Part shown: one piece after another, positions 47,325-61,500 of the stretch
Numbering within the stretch: position 1 is the first letter of the stretch
Layout: each line of letters starts with the position of its first letter
Assembly (NCBI GenBank): GCA_013396655.1
Contig: WBMV01008225.1
Location: forward strand, 717,928 to 781,927
Direction of reading: 5' to 3'
Source of the DNA: Campylorhamphus procurvoides
Taxonomy: Eukaryota; Chordata; Aves; Passeriformes; Dendrocolaptidae
Length of the DNA: 64,000 bases
Position numbers and translations under genes: made by a program
The notes under the pieces: generated by a model
Database searches by the model: none
Told to the model about the DNA's origin: nothing
Seen by the model: only the letters and a program-made list of their open reading frames with translations

Positions 47325-47934
47325 TGTTTTCCTAGTTTGGGCTGCAATGGAGTTAATTTTCTTCATAGCTCCTTCTGTTGTGCCATGGTTTGTATTTGTG
47401 ACCAAAGCAGCCTTCATAGCAGAGAGACATTTTAGTTTTTGCTCAACAATGCTTGCACAGCATTTGTCTTTTCTGTTTCTCACACTGCCTTGCCAGCAAG
47501 TAGCCTGGTGGTTCATCATAATTTGGGAGCGGACACAGCTGGGAGAGCTGATTCCAGCTGACCACAGTGATGTCCCTAACTATAATGTCATGCCCCGTGA
47601 CATCATGCTCAGCACTGAAAGTTGTGAGAAAGAAAGAATGAGGGAGGATGTTTGGAGTTATTGTGTTTGTTTTCCCAAATAACTGTTTTGAGTGATGGAG
47701 TCCTGCTTTCATGGCAATGGCTCAACATTTGTGGGCTGATGGGAAGTAGTGAATTAATTCCTTGTTCTACTTTGTTTGTGAGAACAGCTTTTGCTTTACC
47801 TATTGAACTGTCTTCCTCTCAACCCATGCGTTTTCTCACTTCCACTCTTCAGATTCTCTCCCCTGTTCCACTGCAGGGAGGGTGAGCACGTGGCTGTGTG
47901 GTGCTGAGCTGCCTTCTAAGGTTAAACCACAATA
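47325..47934 (+). mobile_element. Solo LTR of an avian endogenous retrovirus (ERVL-like)
   Basis: A diverged LTR in sense orientation begins near TGTTTTCCTAGTTTGGGCTG and ends with GGTTAAACCAC (47920-47930). Recognisable patches in the expected order are GGAGTTAATTTTCTTC (47349-47364), the AGCGGACACAGCTGGGA region near 47528-47545, GTGACATCATGCTCAG (47597-47612) and CTCAACCCATGCG near 47818. No internal retroviral genes are present and only one LTR is seen, so it is a solo LTR left by recombination. I recognise the type from its wide spread in bird genomes; the family name is tentative. Confidence 0.8.
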
Positions 47935-50900
47935 GTTGTCTACACATGTTAATCAGCAGTATTAGCAAAAGCTGTTTCATTTAAACACTTAATGATGAAA
48001 AGTTCTTTAGAGATACAGCTATGTAGTTTATATGTCTTTATCTTTGCAGAAGTTTTAGGAGAGAACCTGCCTAGCCAAGGGTTTTTCTATATTCTTTGTA
48101 TCAACTGCTTCTAATCAAATGCTATAAAAGTCAGTTCATGGAGCAAAGATTTTTGTCCTAGCTGTCCTAGACAGTGGATCTAAGGACTGATAATCAATAT
48201 TTCATAATCACTGTAAGTTAAATGCCCAGATCTCTGGAGGATCATGGCTGCAAGGCTGAATGTAAACATGCAGTTCTGAATGCTATCGTGGTATGTATGT
48301 TCAATGGCAGACAACTTCCTTGGTGAAAGACATCTATGAAGGATTATTTCTGTCTAGTTTCATTGTACCATATGTGGCAAGAGATGTTTCAGAGTAGGTT
48401 TCAAATGCTCTCCTTACTTGCACAAATAGAACTTAGGCTATTCTCGGCTAGAATGTGGGAAAAACTAATATATATGTAGTCTTTGAACCCAGTATCACAT
48501 TCCTCTCTTTTGTACAGTAACACAGGGACAGGAAACGTGTTTCCCACCTTTCTGCTCTATCTGTAGATGCAGTATGCAAAACTAGAGGGGGTAGAGGGCA
48601 TCCCACCTAGGACAATGTGTTTGCTGTCAGCTGGGACCATGTTTTCCTGAGAAGATTACTGGGACAAGGGCCCTAATTTCCAGAAAAGCGGAATAATGTG
48701 AGACTGGCACCAGACTCATCCTTCAGAGATGATTTAAAAAGAAATAAGTGTTTTTGGTGACACTTGCCTTGCAGCCACAGGAAGTTTCAGATGAACCTTA
48801 ATGGCTTGAATCTGGCAGGCCAGAGGGATAATTAACTTCTGTATCACTTCAGGGCTTAAGCACAGCATAGGACATTTTCAGGCATGCACAGAAACAAGTC
48901 TTAAAAGCCTTCAAATGGAAACACCTGTAACATTTGGTTATATCTGTGATGAGATCATGTCCAAGTCAATGTTTTTATTGCTGTTTTGATCTTGGGCATC
49001 TAATGTGGTACAATAACTGTTCGAACACCTCAATATTTGTATTTGGGTGCATTAGAAACCTCCTCTGACAGCTGGTCATGTTATAGCCTATCATGTTATT
49101 GCTATTAGAAAGTTCCCTACACAGCCAAAGTGTTGGTGAGAGTAGAAGTACCCCTGTTCTTTGCTAGCCATTGAGAAGGCTGAGGACACACATGCTGCCA
49201 TTTACATACACAGTTAGGCAACTCTGACAGCGTAACAGAAATTAACAGCTTATTTACAAACACTTTTGCAGTTTTGAATACAGGCATAACACATTAGAAG
49301 AATTATTAACTTTGTTACTTCATCTAAGCTAGCAAAGCCACCTTCATTCTATATACTCAAGATTTGCTCTTTCATTTACTTTGGGTTTTTTAAGTGCATC
49401 ATTTACTATTTTTAGCATCTAAACCTTACCTTTATCTGTACATGGATTCACACAATCTCTGCTTTATTCTCATATATATGTTAAAGTGTAAGTTAAGCTA
49501 GTGTGGATCTCTGATTTCTAATAACAATGTAAAATTCTTACAATACTGACCATGTTTAATTTGAGTTCAAAAGCTGCTTCTACTGGCTGTTTCATTATTT
49601 TAAAGAAATAACTCTATGTTTTTTCTAGCACAAAACTTAACTTTAAAAGCATAGATATGTTTCATAGCATGCTGTACAGCCTTGCTGTAATGCAAAAATA
49701 CGCACTATCCTGCAAAAGGGTTTCTAGCAGACCAGAGTTCCACCAATTGTTATTTTCTGTAGTCCTTTAAAATTAAGTACAGAATATGCATATTGCTGTA
49801 GGCAGATAAATATCCAACACTTTGGATTCTCACTAATAATCTGAGTTCTATTTTAGAACCACTGAGTAATTAATACCTTAGATGATGCCTACAACAATTG
49901 ATTGTCAAACCACCAAATAGCAGAGCCAGTCCAGAAGTTTTCCATACAATACTTGTGTGTTCCCACCTAATTAATTGATATGGAAAATGTAGAGGAAATA
50001 CAACAATAGGTAAATCCTGGCATTTTTCTCAGTCAGAATCAAACAAAAAATATTGGATTAAATTTTTGAAATATCCCTTTTTTCAACTCTCATAATTTAC
50101 TTCTTTTTTTTTTCCTATAGAGGTAAGGTTAGAACTTAATATCCTCCTCACATATGATTAAAATAGGCTCCAAAAAAGTAAGCCAGACTTTCTTTCCACT
50201 CAAGCAAGTTTCTACAGCAGCAGATCGTCAACTATTATTTTATTTGCTAAAGGCAAAATGTTGTTTACTGACTACTAACAGAAGGGAAGGAAAAAAAAGC
50301 ACTTGTTCTGAAAGTGGATTGTATCAATGTTGTTATTTTGTGACAGCAAAATCCACTGCATGGTCTTTGTAAAACTGCAATTTACATTCTTTAAAGTGTT
50401 CCTCTCATCATAAAAATTATTTCTGGATGTCTTAAAATCAAGAAGGGAAATTTGTATGCACTTTTATTTCCATTGCTTACTTGGGGTCCTAGATAAGATA
50501 AAGGCAAACAGAACCATCATATTTCCTAAATATAATTGTTCCTTAATAATAATTGGGTTTCCATTCATTTAATGGGGCCATCTTATCCCTCCACTGCAGA
50601 TCAAAACAAGAATTAGTAAGTAATCAGGTTATGGTTTAGAAAATCCAGATCAAAAGCACACTTGTTACAGAGAAGGTATAGATTACTTAACATCCTCTTC
50701 AAATCAACTTTCTCAGGGCCGTATGGGAGAGTTTGCCAACAATGCAGCAGCTATGAATGCAGGATTCATGAAACCCAGTATCAGGTGTATTGTTAAGGAA
50801 TCTTTCAAATATGTAAAAGGCCCAGTGCTTACATCTGCAAACCAGTCCAACCATCGACAGATAGTTTTAATGGCTGAGTATGGATACTGCCTTGTTTTAT

Positions 50901-53900
50901 AACTGAACAGTTTCAAATTTCTTAAAATATTTAGACTATTTAGAATTATTGTATGGCTGAATCCAATGTTCTGATCATCCAGACTGGTCTTCATATTTTC
51001 CAGCTTGAAAGAAGCCAGGATACTTTTATGAACTACAGAAGAGGGTGATTAGGAACATTGTTCCAGCACTTACGAGATATGTTTCATTTTAGCTTCAGGA
51101 ATGCAAAATGCCAAGTTTATTAGTATCCCTGAGCATGAGGCATTGGGTCTTCTGTCAGGCTGTAGGGTATATGCCATTGTTTGAGATGGGTCTCACATCT
51201 ACTTTAAAACTACCCAGCAAACACAGCCCCAGGCACAGTCGTGGGAAATCCTCTGCAGTACCCAAGATCAGCAGACCTACCTGATGGGTCCTGCTGGGCA
51301 CACCCACAAAGGCTGTTCACCAAGTACTTGGAAGGTGGATTTAGGCCTGAAACTGTAAGATTGTGGTCACTCTTGCATCAGCTTGTCTGCGGAAACTCTG
51401 TATGGCCTCTACTTGAGTCACAACACTGAAAAATATTTTGTGTTCCTGTTTTTACGTTTGCACTCTGCTGTTTCTGAACATGATTTCAGTTCCTTTTCTT
51501 CTTGGTATTTATTGTCATTATTATTTTTAAATGCAGCATAAAAGAGGAGAAAACAAGAGTTTCATCATTACATGGAAAGGATATCCATGATTACAGGACA
51601 GCTATTGGGTATTTTCAATGATTCCTTCTTTGTTTATATTCACAAAAACTTCTGCCCACAGACTGCACAGATGTCACTGGACACATTTCTTCTTGGTATG
51701 CCACTGATGATGTGAAACTGTCAGGATCAAATTTACAGGAAAAAAAAAGGAGCCAAAACCCCACAACATATTTGCTTAGAGTCAAGGGTGCATAAACACA
51801 TTTTAACTGCTATCAAAGATAAGAATAACACAAAAATGGCTACAGTTGTCATGCTTTACAAGTGCCAGGATTCACAGTTATCAAGGAATAATTGAAATCT
51901 TATTGTTGATGCAAGAACTTTAGCAATTGTCTGCTTGATGTTAAGTAACTGGACATAAGGTGATTATATCAGCATAATTCTCTTATTTGAAAGGGGAACA
52001 TAGGACCTATAAAAAGAAAAGGACAAGAAGAGCCTTTCACAGACTTTGGGGAAGGAAGAAACTTGCCTTCCCATGGCAATTAGGAAAATTATGTAGTCTC
52101 TTGCACATAGGGATCTGGCTGCTGAAAACTCCAGATCAGGCCTGACATATGTCAATGGCTACTACATTAAATGTTCTCCTAATCATAGGATTGATGAGGG
52201 AGTTCAACAGTTTGTTCATGGCACAAGAGCAGCACTTCCTAATGAAAAGAGAGGCTATTTTACTGCAAGAGCACCCAGTAGACCTTATTCTCATGAACCC
52301 AGGGGCACAAGAGATTAAGAAGTCATTTTCAGTCCTTGCAAGTGGTATTCAGGGCTGTGTACCCTGGCACTTACAGCAGTGGTAGAAGCCATGTAGTCAG
52401 AATAGATCCCATCAGTCCCATAGTACAACACACAAAAAAGTAACATTGCAGCAAAATCCATGGAGTCATCAGACTGTCATAAGAGCACAAAAGATTACTT
52501 GTGTGAATCTGTTCTTCACCAAAACACCAGAACTTTTTCCTGGGTAGAATCTGAATTTTCTTTGGCCAGGAGTTCTGTCTGAGTAGCAGCCCACTCAGAG
52601 CTACTGTACTGGACTCAATTTGATGTGCCATCTGACCAGAAATTCCAGACATTCCTCAAGAGCATGTAGATCAACCTCATAATGCATTTGCTGTAAGTCC
52701 AACACTTCTTGGAGGTATTGCATATATTGAACATATATAAATCAGCTGTACCTTTTAGTGTCAGATTTATTGTCCATACGTTGTATTGTCAAGTAATCCA
52801 AAAGTACATAGCTCTGATGGAAATTTCTTGGCAGGAACTTAACAGTTTTGTTTTACCAATACTGTTCAGCTTTATTCTGTTGGAATATTTAACCAGCTAA
52901 ATTCTCCCATAAGTGTATTTTGAAGATATGACTACAAAATTTGTTAGCTCTCATTTAGAGGTTCTTCTTTGTGCCCTGTAGCAGCAGGAATGACAAGTCC
53001 TTTTGAATGCTGAGAAACTCCAGTTTCATGAGTATTTGGTAGCTGGGTTTCAGTCTCCCAAGACCTGTTACACATAACACATACAGTCTCAGAAAGCTGA
53101 CAAGAGACCTTAATATTTTTTGCAGACTGTATTGTGTTGGGGGGCTTGGGACTAGGGGATTAAATGCCAGTTGTTGCATTTTAGCAAAAATCTTATTCAG
53201 AGGAATTTTATTCAAGAGGAGGGAGGCTTTTCCAGCTACAGAAACTTAACATTTCTTTGACTGGCATGTTACATCGTATTGAAATTTAGCTGATCCTTTT
53301 GCTTCTGCAAAACAATGAAGTAAATCTAATTGTTCCATATACAGCAACTCTAAACAAAGTCCCCTTCTATAAGAAAATGTGTCAGCTTTGCCCATAGCAA
53401 AGTCGAGTAGCTGTGGCTCCAAAAGCAGTTTATAACCTGCTTTCAACACTACTGGCTGTCAACCATATTCATACTTTAAGTATGAGAGCATTTGCTACCG
53501 CAAAAGAAGATGGAACTAAACCTGCAGTTAGAAGGAAGCAGGAGCTCACTGGACTAAAAATCTTAGTAATATCTTGGTAATAGTCAAAATAAATAGAGAA
53601 AAACCCCAAAGCAACATTGTAGCCTGCTAGAGTGGGAAATCATGATGATCAGAAAGAATTATAATATGGTTTTGATATGAATGAACTGATTTATTTTTGA
53701 CCATTATGTCAAGATTTTTATGTCTCATCTCTTTCAGGTGCAGAAATGCAGAACTGGGGACTAACTCAGAAGTTACAGAATTAAATGAATGAACACAGTG
53801 GCTGTACAAAGTTCAGGGGTTTTCCCCTTCTCTCTTCACACCACAAGCACAAGTCATAAAATGGCTAAATATCAAACTTCAGATCAGCAGTAAAAAAATC

Positions 53901-56900
53901 CCAAACCCCAGGTAAGAGGACCTACAGCAACGCAGTGTAAAAGAGGTTTCATATGTAGAGGTGGGTGATGAAGAGACCAGCCTAGAGCAATTTCACTGCA
54001 TCAAAAGTTAAATCTATCAAGTAGAAAATCCTAACAGTTGCCAATCCCAATTTTACCTGAAGTTACGTAGCTAAAGAACAAATTAAATCCAAACATGGTA
54101 AACATTATGGCTAGATAACCCACAATTCCTGGGTGCATGCCTCAGTTTATAGATCATGGGGAACCATTTGTAGACCAACCTATGGACAGGAAAAAAAGAA
54201 AGACTGTTCAAGAACCTGTGTATTTTGCAGAGTGGCACAAAATGCTGCATGTGTAGCTTCCACTAAAGTATTTGTACAAATTCAACAGAAGTTTTACATT
54301 TCTGTATTTTTCCCTTTCTAAAGGTGAATGAAAATGTATAATACAGGAAGAAGTATAGGAAAAAAGTGCTATCAAACCCATTTTGTTTTGCTTCAGTCTT
54401 CACAAGAAATGGTAATTGTAAATAGATTGCTAACATTATTAAAACCAATAGTTTGGAATTATGGAGGAAGGAGTCATAGGACAGAACAGGACAAGAAGAG
54501 ATAAAAAACCCATGAGGTAATCAAATCTCTTTCTATATATATTTATCTAAAGCACTTAAAATTTAGCAGAAGCAATCTCTGCACCATTAGTAATTGTCTT
54601 TATGAGCTCAGGGTGGAGAGGTGGAGTTTCAGAATCCTGGAGAAAGAATCACCTTTCTTTAGTGAGGCAGAGGGAGCTCTAAGGAATAAATTTAGACTAT
54701 TTTGTATATATATATGAAATTGAGCTCTGCAGGCTCATTAACACCTGGGATGACTGCTGATGGTGAGAGTCGGCAGAATGAAAAAAAAAATATGAAACCG
54801 ATGGAACGAATTCAAAGTTTTACTTAAGTATTTTTCATTTGCATGTCGTATTTGATAAACATATATTTAGAGGAACTTATTCATACTGTAGTTGGAAGAT
54901 TTTTTCAAATTCAAAAGCTAATAGCCTTTTTTGTAATTTGTTTCAGGGAAATTCTTATTTGTGCATTTCCTTTCCTTTAAGAAACAAAACTGAAAATATC
55001 ACAAAACAAGGGAAAAACATCAGCAAAAAAGGACATACTGTGGTGTTCTTCCCAAAACAGGCTTGTGGGTTGCTCTGAAGGTGATGTAATTGTAATAACT
55101 GAGAGCATTTCTCACAGCAACAGGGATCTCCACCAGCAAAAGTTGATGGTGCAATAAAGAGAAACAACCCACATCTTCATCAGTATGACTAACTGTTGGC
55201 AAAATTGAGACAGTCATTTCAAAGCAATGGCATCCTATGGTTCCATTTGGCATGGTTAGGTTTGATTAACAGATTGCCAAACTGTAAAACTCAGACATAA
55301 AATGTTACAGCATCTAACACAGGAGAGCCTTTGACTCTAGAATGTTAGTCTGCCTTCCACCCTGTAAATAGTTAGTAAACCCTATGTAGTAAATGGTTAT
55401 AACACTGAGCTACAACTCATCAGACCACTTACATCCCATTCTTATAAAACTAAATTGTCTGTTGATAGAATTAAGGGTACTGGAAAAAACATTCATGTTT
55501 GTTTTGAACCTCAAATTACATATGGTGACCACAGGGCTAAAGCTTTGGAGGGAGTTTTCTGACACTGGTGGAGGCAGTTTGCCCTTTAAGCTGCCCTTAC
55601 GCCCTTTCAGAAAGGCATATTTGGCTGCACTGCCTTGGGCTGCCGCTCGGGTACATGACCACACTACTGAAGGATTTTCTTAACAACTCTTTCTTCAGCA
55701 GAAAATGCTGTGGCTTAAACTTCTGAACCCTCTTTTCCTAAATGAAATTATATCAAACTCATTATATATATCATTGCTTGAGTTGCTGACAGTGATGAAA
55801 TATTGTACTTCTTTTCCAGTAAGCAAATATTTGACACCTACTGAAGAGTCAAAGGTCCTGCAATGTCAGTTCTCTCTGTGATCACATTAATAAACCATGG
55901 ACTTGGGATTGTGGAAGCCTGATGATGACAAAGATAATGCAAGACTGAGTTTAGTATGTGTTTGTAGAATTAACTCCTACATCTTTACAGACAGGTTACT
56001 AAAAATAAAAATACCCTCAAATCTCTGAGGGAGATGGTTTTAAAATTTATGTCTGGCTTGGTGAAGGGGGATTTTTTAAAAGCAAACAAAACCCACAATT
56101 CACATAGAGTAAAAGGCTATTTCTATGAAAGATTAATCTCTTTCCTTAATCAAAAAAGTAGAGTTCTGAAAGAATGTGTGTTACTGCCTGTCAGACTTAA
56201 CACAGTTTTGCCACAGATTTCAACTGAAGGGGGACTCAATTCGTCTTCTTCTCTTAAGAAAAAAAGAGAAACTCTTAAAAAATCCCCCGAGCCTCCAGAA
56301 AGCATGCAACTATTGGGCAATGTAAGTTTAAATAAATTGTAGAAGATAAATACCTGTGGAAGATAACAACACAGCATCATTCAATCTCATCACTGTTAGG
56401 CATTTCTACACCCTGCAGCCCTGACTTTAGGGGACCACAATCTGCTGTCTGTGACCATAAAAGGGACAGAGCTCCTTCCATGCCCTGAAGCCTTTCTGGC
56501 ATGTCACAAGTCAGTGGCCTCTACACATCCCTGAATGTGAAGCCTGAGGTCTCCAGCCCTCAGCACAGGCCACCAAAGGCTCCCTGTTGCCTCCCTGCCT
56601 TGTTATTGTCCAACGTGATCCCTCTCCACTGTGCTTATGTCCTGTGGGTTGCTTTTTTTTTCAGTAAACTGAAAGTAAAGTCTGAATTTAGAAAAAAATA
56701 AAGCCAAAACTGAATGGGCACACATATTCAGTAATGTGGGTACTTTCTAATATGTGCCTCTAACAGAAGTTTGTTACCATGTTAGCTGAAAAATAAAATA
56801 GTAATTAATTAAAAAATGGTAGCATGACCTTCTCTTGTATGATGCTGTTACCAGATCAATTGGTGTATATTATTTGCAGCAATTGTTTCAACTTTCTTTA

Positions 56901-58523
56901 TTGATTTTTATGTCTTCCAGATTGTTAATTTTGCTACTATTAGCCTCCACATGAAATGCATGAGTATTTTGTCATGTAAAGGAGAACAAAGATAGGAATC
57001 AAATAATACAGATGCAAACCCCAGTATTGATTTATTATTAATACTGGAAGGTCACCATCTGGACAATTCCATAAAATAATACATCTGCATTGCTGCTAAG
57101 TGGGAGCTTTAACATCTGGATCATATTATTCCAAATTTTCCTCATCCACCCATCATAGCAAGAGGAATTTCCTGACAAATTAGATTGCTGCCCAAAGGTA
57201 AAATGTTTTTCTCATTATTGTGCTTTAAATGAGCTCAAAAAAGCTAAAAGTGAAGTCAGCATCAGTGTCATAGACAACTTTCCCATTTTCTAATTATGCA
57301 GATTAAACAGGTCATACAAGCACCAACTGAAAATCATCCATTTGTCCTCTGCTTCCCACAATCTGAGAAAGTAAGAATGCCTATCACCAGCAAATTCAAT
57401 AGAAGAGCATTATCCCACTATCCTTTCCATCATATACCATATGGTGAAAACTGTATACATAAAGAACTATGTAATAATTAGATTTATTGTAAGAGATTCA
57501 TCTTACCAGAACTTGTTAACTTGGCAACACAAACTAACTAACTCCCTAAAAATCTAGTTTCTTTTGATGTAGGCATATTCAAATACTCAAAAACTTATGC
57601 ATTGAAGGAATAATAAATCAGGCTGTTTGGGTTTTTTAAGGTTTAGTTAATACGCTTATATTTGACAGTACATTGAAAATTGGCAGAAATTTCTATGTTA
57701 ACTAAATCAACCAACCTCATTTTCAAGATTTGCCTCATTACTTAGGTACAGAAATCAATGCTGTCATAACTATGCTGCTTCATTTTTCAACTATATTCCC
57801 AAGTAAGTTCTTATTCCACGACTGCCACATGGTACAAGTTATATAATCAGTAAAATGAGCAACCATCTGTGGTATCAGAAGTAAGGCTTTTGGTTTTGAT
57901 CTACCTTTCTATCTTAGATATTTAAAATTTCTATTATGCCAGGGGAGAACAGCTTTTTTTCACGTATATCATATTTATTTAATTTTCACCAATGGACAGC
58001 TTCCAATGGCAAGCAAATTGCATTATAAAAATCAGCTGAACACCTGACAGTCAGAATTTCCTTTGGAAAAATATTGAGTCAGAATACTAATAAGCTTTTT
58101 CCTTCCTTCCCCATTTGATATGCTAGACGCCTGCCTTTATGTTGAGAAAAATGGATAGGATAGCCTAGGACAGGATAGAACATTTTTTCAAGGATGGCAA
58201 TTCTCTGACTACTATTCTTTGTTGCCACCTCACATCCCAGAGTATGTAATATAGTTGCAAGCATATAATTGCCTGCACCTCAGTAAGTGCAAAATTTATG
58301 AGTGAAATGGAGAAATGAGAGCATTATTTGGACACAGATGCAAACTATTGAAAATCAGTATTTTATGAAGTGAATTAGCAGAACACAGACTCCATATTTA
58401 TTTTGAAATATCTCAAATAGCAATAACAAAATTCTCAAAAGCAACCAAGAAACAATCCTATAATCCTTTTCCTTATCATATGGAAGTTAACCCCAAACTG
58501 TCAGAATGGCTTCCTCCTCCTCT

Positions 58524-58542
58524 CCCCCCCCCCCCCCCCCCC

Positions 58543-58574
<32 letters not shown>

Positions 58575-58576
58575 TT
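58524..58576 (+). repeat. C27-T26 homopolymer block
   Basis: 27 consecutive C (58524-58550) run directly into 26 consecutive T (58551-58576), within a longer pyrimidine stretch that begins TTCCTCCTCCTCT at 58511. On the minus strand this is A26G27, able in principle to form G-quadruplex or triplex structures. The exact lengths are doubtful because such tracts are hard to sequence. Confidence 0.9.
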
Positions 58577-61500
58577 CCTCTCCTCTATGTTAAGCTTACA
58601 TCCATGTTACTTTATATGTGGCCATCTGGTGAAGGGCAATCCCTTCCCTCTTGCCAAAATTATCCACAGCTGAGCCTTAGTTGCTTTGCTGCAACCTTTT
58701 TTTTTTTTTTTTCCTGCTCTGGCCTCTTTGAAATAGGAGCCTTCCCCAGCATGCCCTTTTTTTTAGGAGATGTTTTACATTCTCGATAAGCCTGGATAAG
58801 ACTCTTTTGGAAGGTACAGGCTGTTGCTGTTTCTCTTGCATCTAGTAAGTAGTTGCTGCTTTTTATTTTTTGTTCTTTTTGAGAAAGCTAATGAATGCCC
58901 TTTCCATTTAGGGCTGATTTTATGCTCCCTTTGACCTTCATTTCCTTTTTCTTTCAAAAAGAAACCAAGCTATTCTTTTTTTTTTTTTTACATGTTTGCA
59001 AAGCACTTTGAAGGGAAGGGTGGGAGTCAATCATTGCAATCCTTTGCTTTACTTCTCCTAACAGGACTGCAATTCTCTCTGGGCTCTTACTATGTCTGAG
59101 AATAGCATGACTACCCAGAGCAGGGATGTGTATACAGGCAAAGACCCACCATGACCTCAAAGAATCAGACAGAAAAGTTTGCCAGCTGTTGCTGCTGTCC
59201 AAGCCATGATATGCAATGAAGGGCTGGTTACTTGCTTCATTGGCTTTTGGGACAGAAAATAAAAAAGAAAGCAGTTTTTGATCAAAGAAAAGGAGCCTTT
59301 TATTTATCCCTCCCACTGAAAATAGAGTGTTCTATCTCTTAATCTGATTTCACTTTTCTTCTGCTCCTAAAGATGCAAGCATGTTGTCCCAGGCAGAAGA
59401 AAGCATTTGGTTTCTTCTCTTTCAGTATTAGACACTGTTGCATGTAACCTATATGTGAACTATACAAGCACAAACTAAGTAGCCAAAAGCTGGATGGCAA
59501 GGAAAAGAAACATATAAGCAAGCAAAAGTAGAGAGCTGTTTTCTCTTCAGTGAGTATGTGTTATTTTTTAAATTTTGACTTATTCAAAAGTTTCCTACCA
59601 AATCAAACAAGAATTGTATGCACATGAATGCAAGCATAATAACTGCCACCTGGAAGAACTGTAATGCAGAAGTCTAGACCTGCCTGTGCTTAGGGGAGCA
59701 GTATATTTTTATTTTTTTTCCTGTTTGTTTTCATCTCAAATGGACAATTTCCTGTATGCATTAACTAAGTTGTTTAAGTCCTAAATGCAACATCCTTACA
59801 TTTTCTGCTTCCGAATCAGAAAGTTTCCTTATCTGATGCAAAAATGTATACTAGTTATTTTTCATTTGTCTTATTAATCTTTCAACTCTGTTTCTTAATG
59901 TTTGTCCTATTTGCTAGTCTTCGAAATACAGTGGGTTAGTTTTTGGCAGTTACTACACTGGTAGAAATTTGTAATTTTAGCATTGCTATATGACATGTTT
60001 TTAAAGAAAGCAGGCTCATGCAAGGAGATCAACAGTGTGTTAGAAAACTATAGAACAGTATCTGGACATGAAATGTAAGGGCGGTTACTACTTAACACAC
60101 AAAGTTGGAAGTAGTTTTTGTTACAAATACGCCAACATGGAATAAATGCAGTAAACCATGGATTGGGAGAGACCCACTGTGAGCAGTGTTCACTAATGTA
60201 AAGTAACTTCATCTATAGATAGATGGTAGGTGTGAGAAGACATTACACCCCCAGCTAAATAGACCATGAAGCAGAACTGCTAAAACTCAGTACAAAGTGA
60301 TCTTCATCTTCTGGTGTTACTATTTTTACTGAAAAAGACTCTGCTTCAGTTCCTCTTTTACTGGGGAAGGAGCCTTTGCTGCTGTCACACAGCTACACAA
60401 TGAAAATTGAGGCCCCGACATGTTTCTGGTGCAGATACTTTGTTTTAAAATATACTGCAAAAAACACAAAACCCATCACAAAGTCTTATGAAAGACTTGG
60501 TGGTTATAGTTTTACTAGATCCTTCCTAAATTAGACTCAAGATGTGTAAAGGTATATTTTTTCCATGTTGCCTAGGTCACCTTGTTGGTGTGACTGGCTC
60601 TTGTAAACTGATTGTTGGGAATGAAGCTTCAGTTGCTGAAGGCTGAGGTACACAAGTAATAGGGCTACAAGAGTTAAAAGCTGTAGGCATTTTTTCTTTT
60701 GACAGTGATTAATTCTTTGTAGTACATATTAACCAACTTTAAGTACTGTCAAGGAGGATAATGCCAAGGCAACACAGAGTGCATGCTTTCCCAGGCAGGC
60801 AGGGACCTTCCCACTGTGCATAGTTTAAGCTGGAGTGTGTTTCAGCACTGATGTGATGCCAGTTTTTTGCAAAATATTTTCAATGTAAAACAAAGACATG
60901 GACAGCCTGAATGACTTCAGTGTTGTTTTCTGTATTCTAAATGTCTGTGAAAATCAGCATGGCAAAAATTGGTAGGAAAAAAACACTTGAAAAACTCTGA
61001 ACTGAGATGCTAACATGAACATAAAATGATTAAATCATACAGCAGACAGGCCTAGAAGAGGAGTTAAAGAGAATATATTGCTAAAGTGGCATTGTGTAGG
61101 ATTACATAATATGTGCTCAGGTATTGTGTGTGCTCAGGTTTAGGAGTGTGTGAGTTAGTGACATGAAGCTAAAATCCTCAATGAGCTGCACTATCTATGA
61201 CTTCATTAGATACTTCACCTGTATATATATCTTGCCGTGATGAGCACTTCATCACTGTTCCTAACTCTGTAAAGTATAGCTGAAGAGCCTCTTTCACAGT
61301 CTCTGCATTGCAATTTTTTGTCACTGTAAAAATCCACTGACAGTAAACCTGTCATAGATCAGGCTAGTTTTATATCCTGTATTTAAACAATGTCTGTAAA
61401 TTGCTTTATGCTTTAGAGTTTAGCAGACCTGTCAAATCAGGGAGTATGATGCTTCAGAATCTGAAGAGCAATTGCCAAGAGGCAAAGTATTGATCATGAA

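Noticed and set aside
50713..50994. 93-codon minus-strand open frame downstream of TLR2B
   Set aside because: Considered as an RNF175 exon because of position and strand, but it lacks any RING or membrane-segment pattern of that family.
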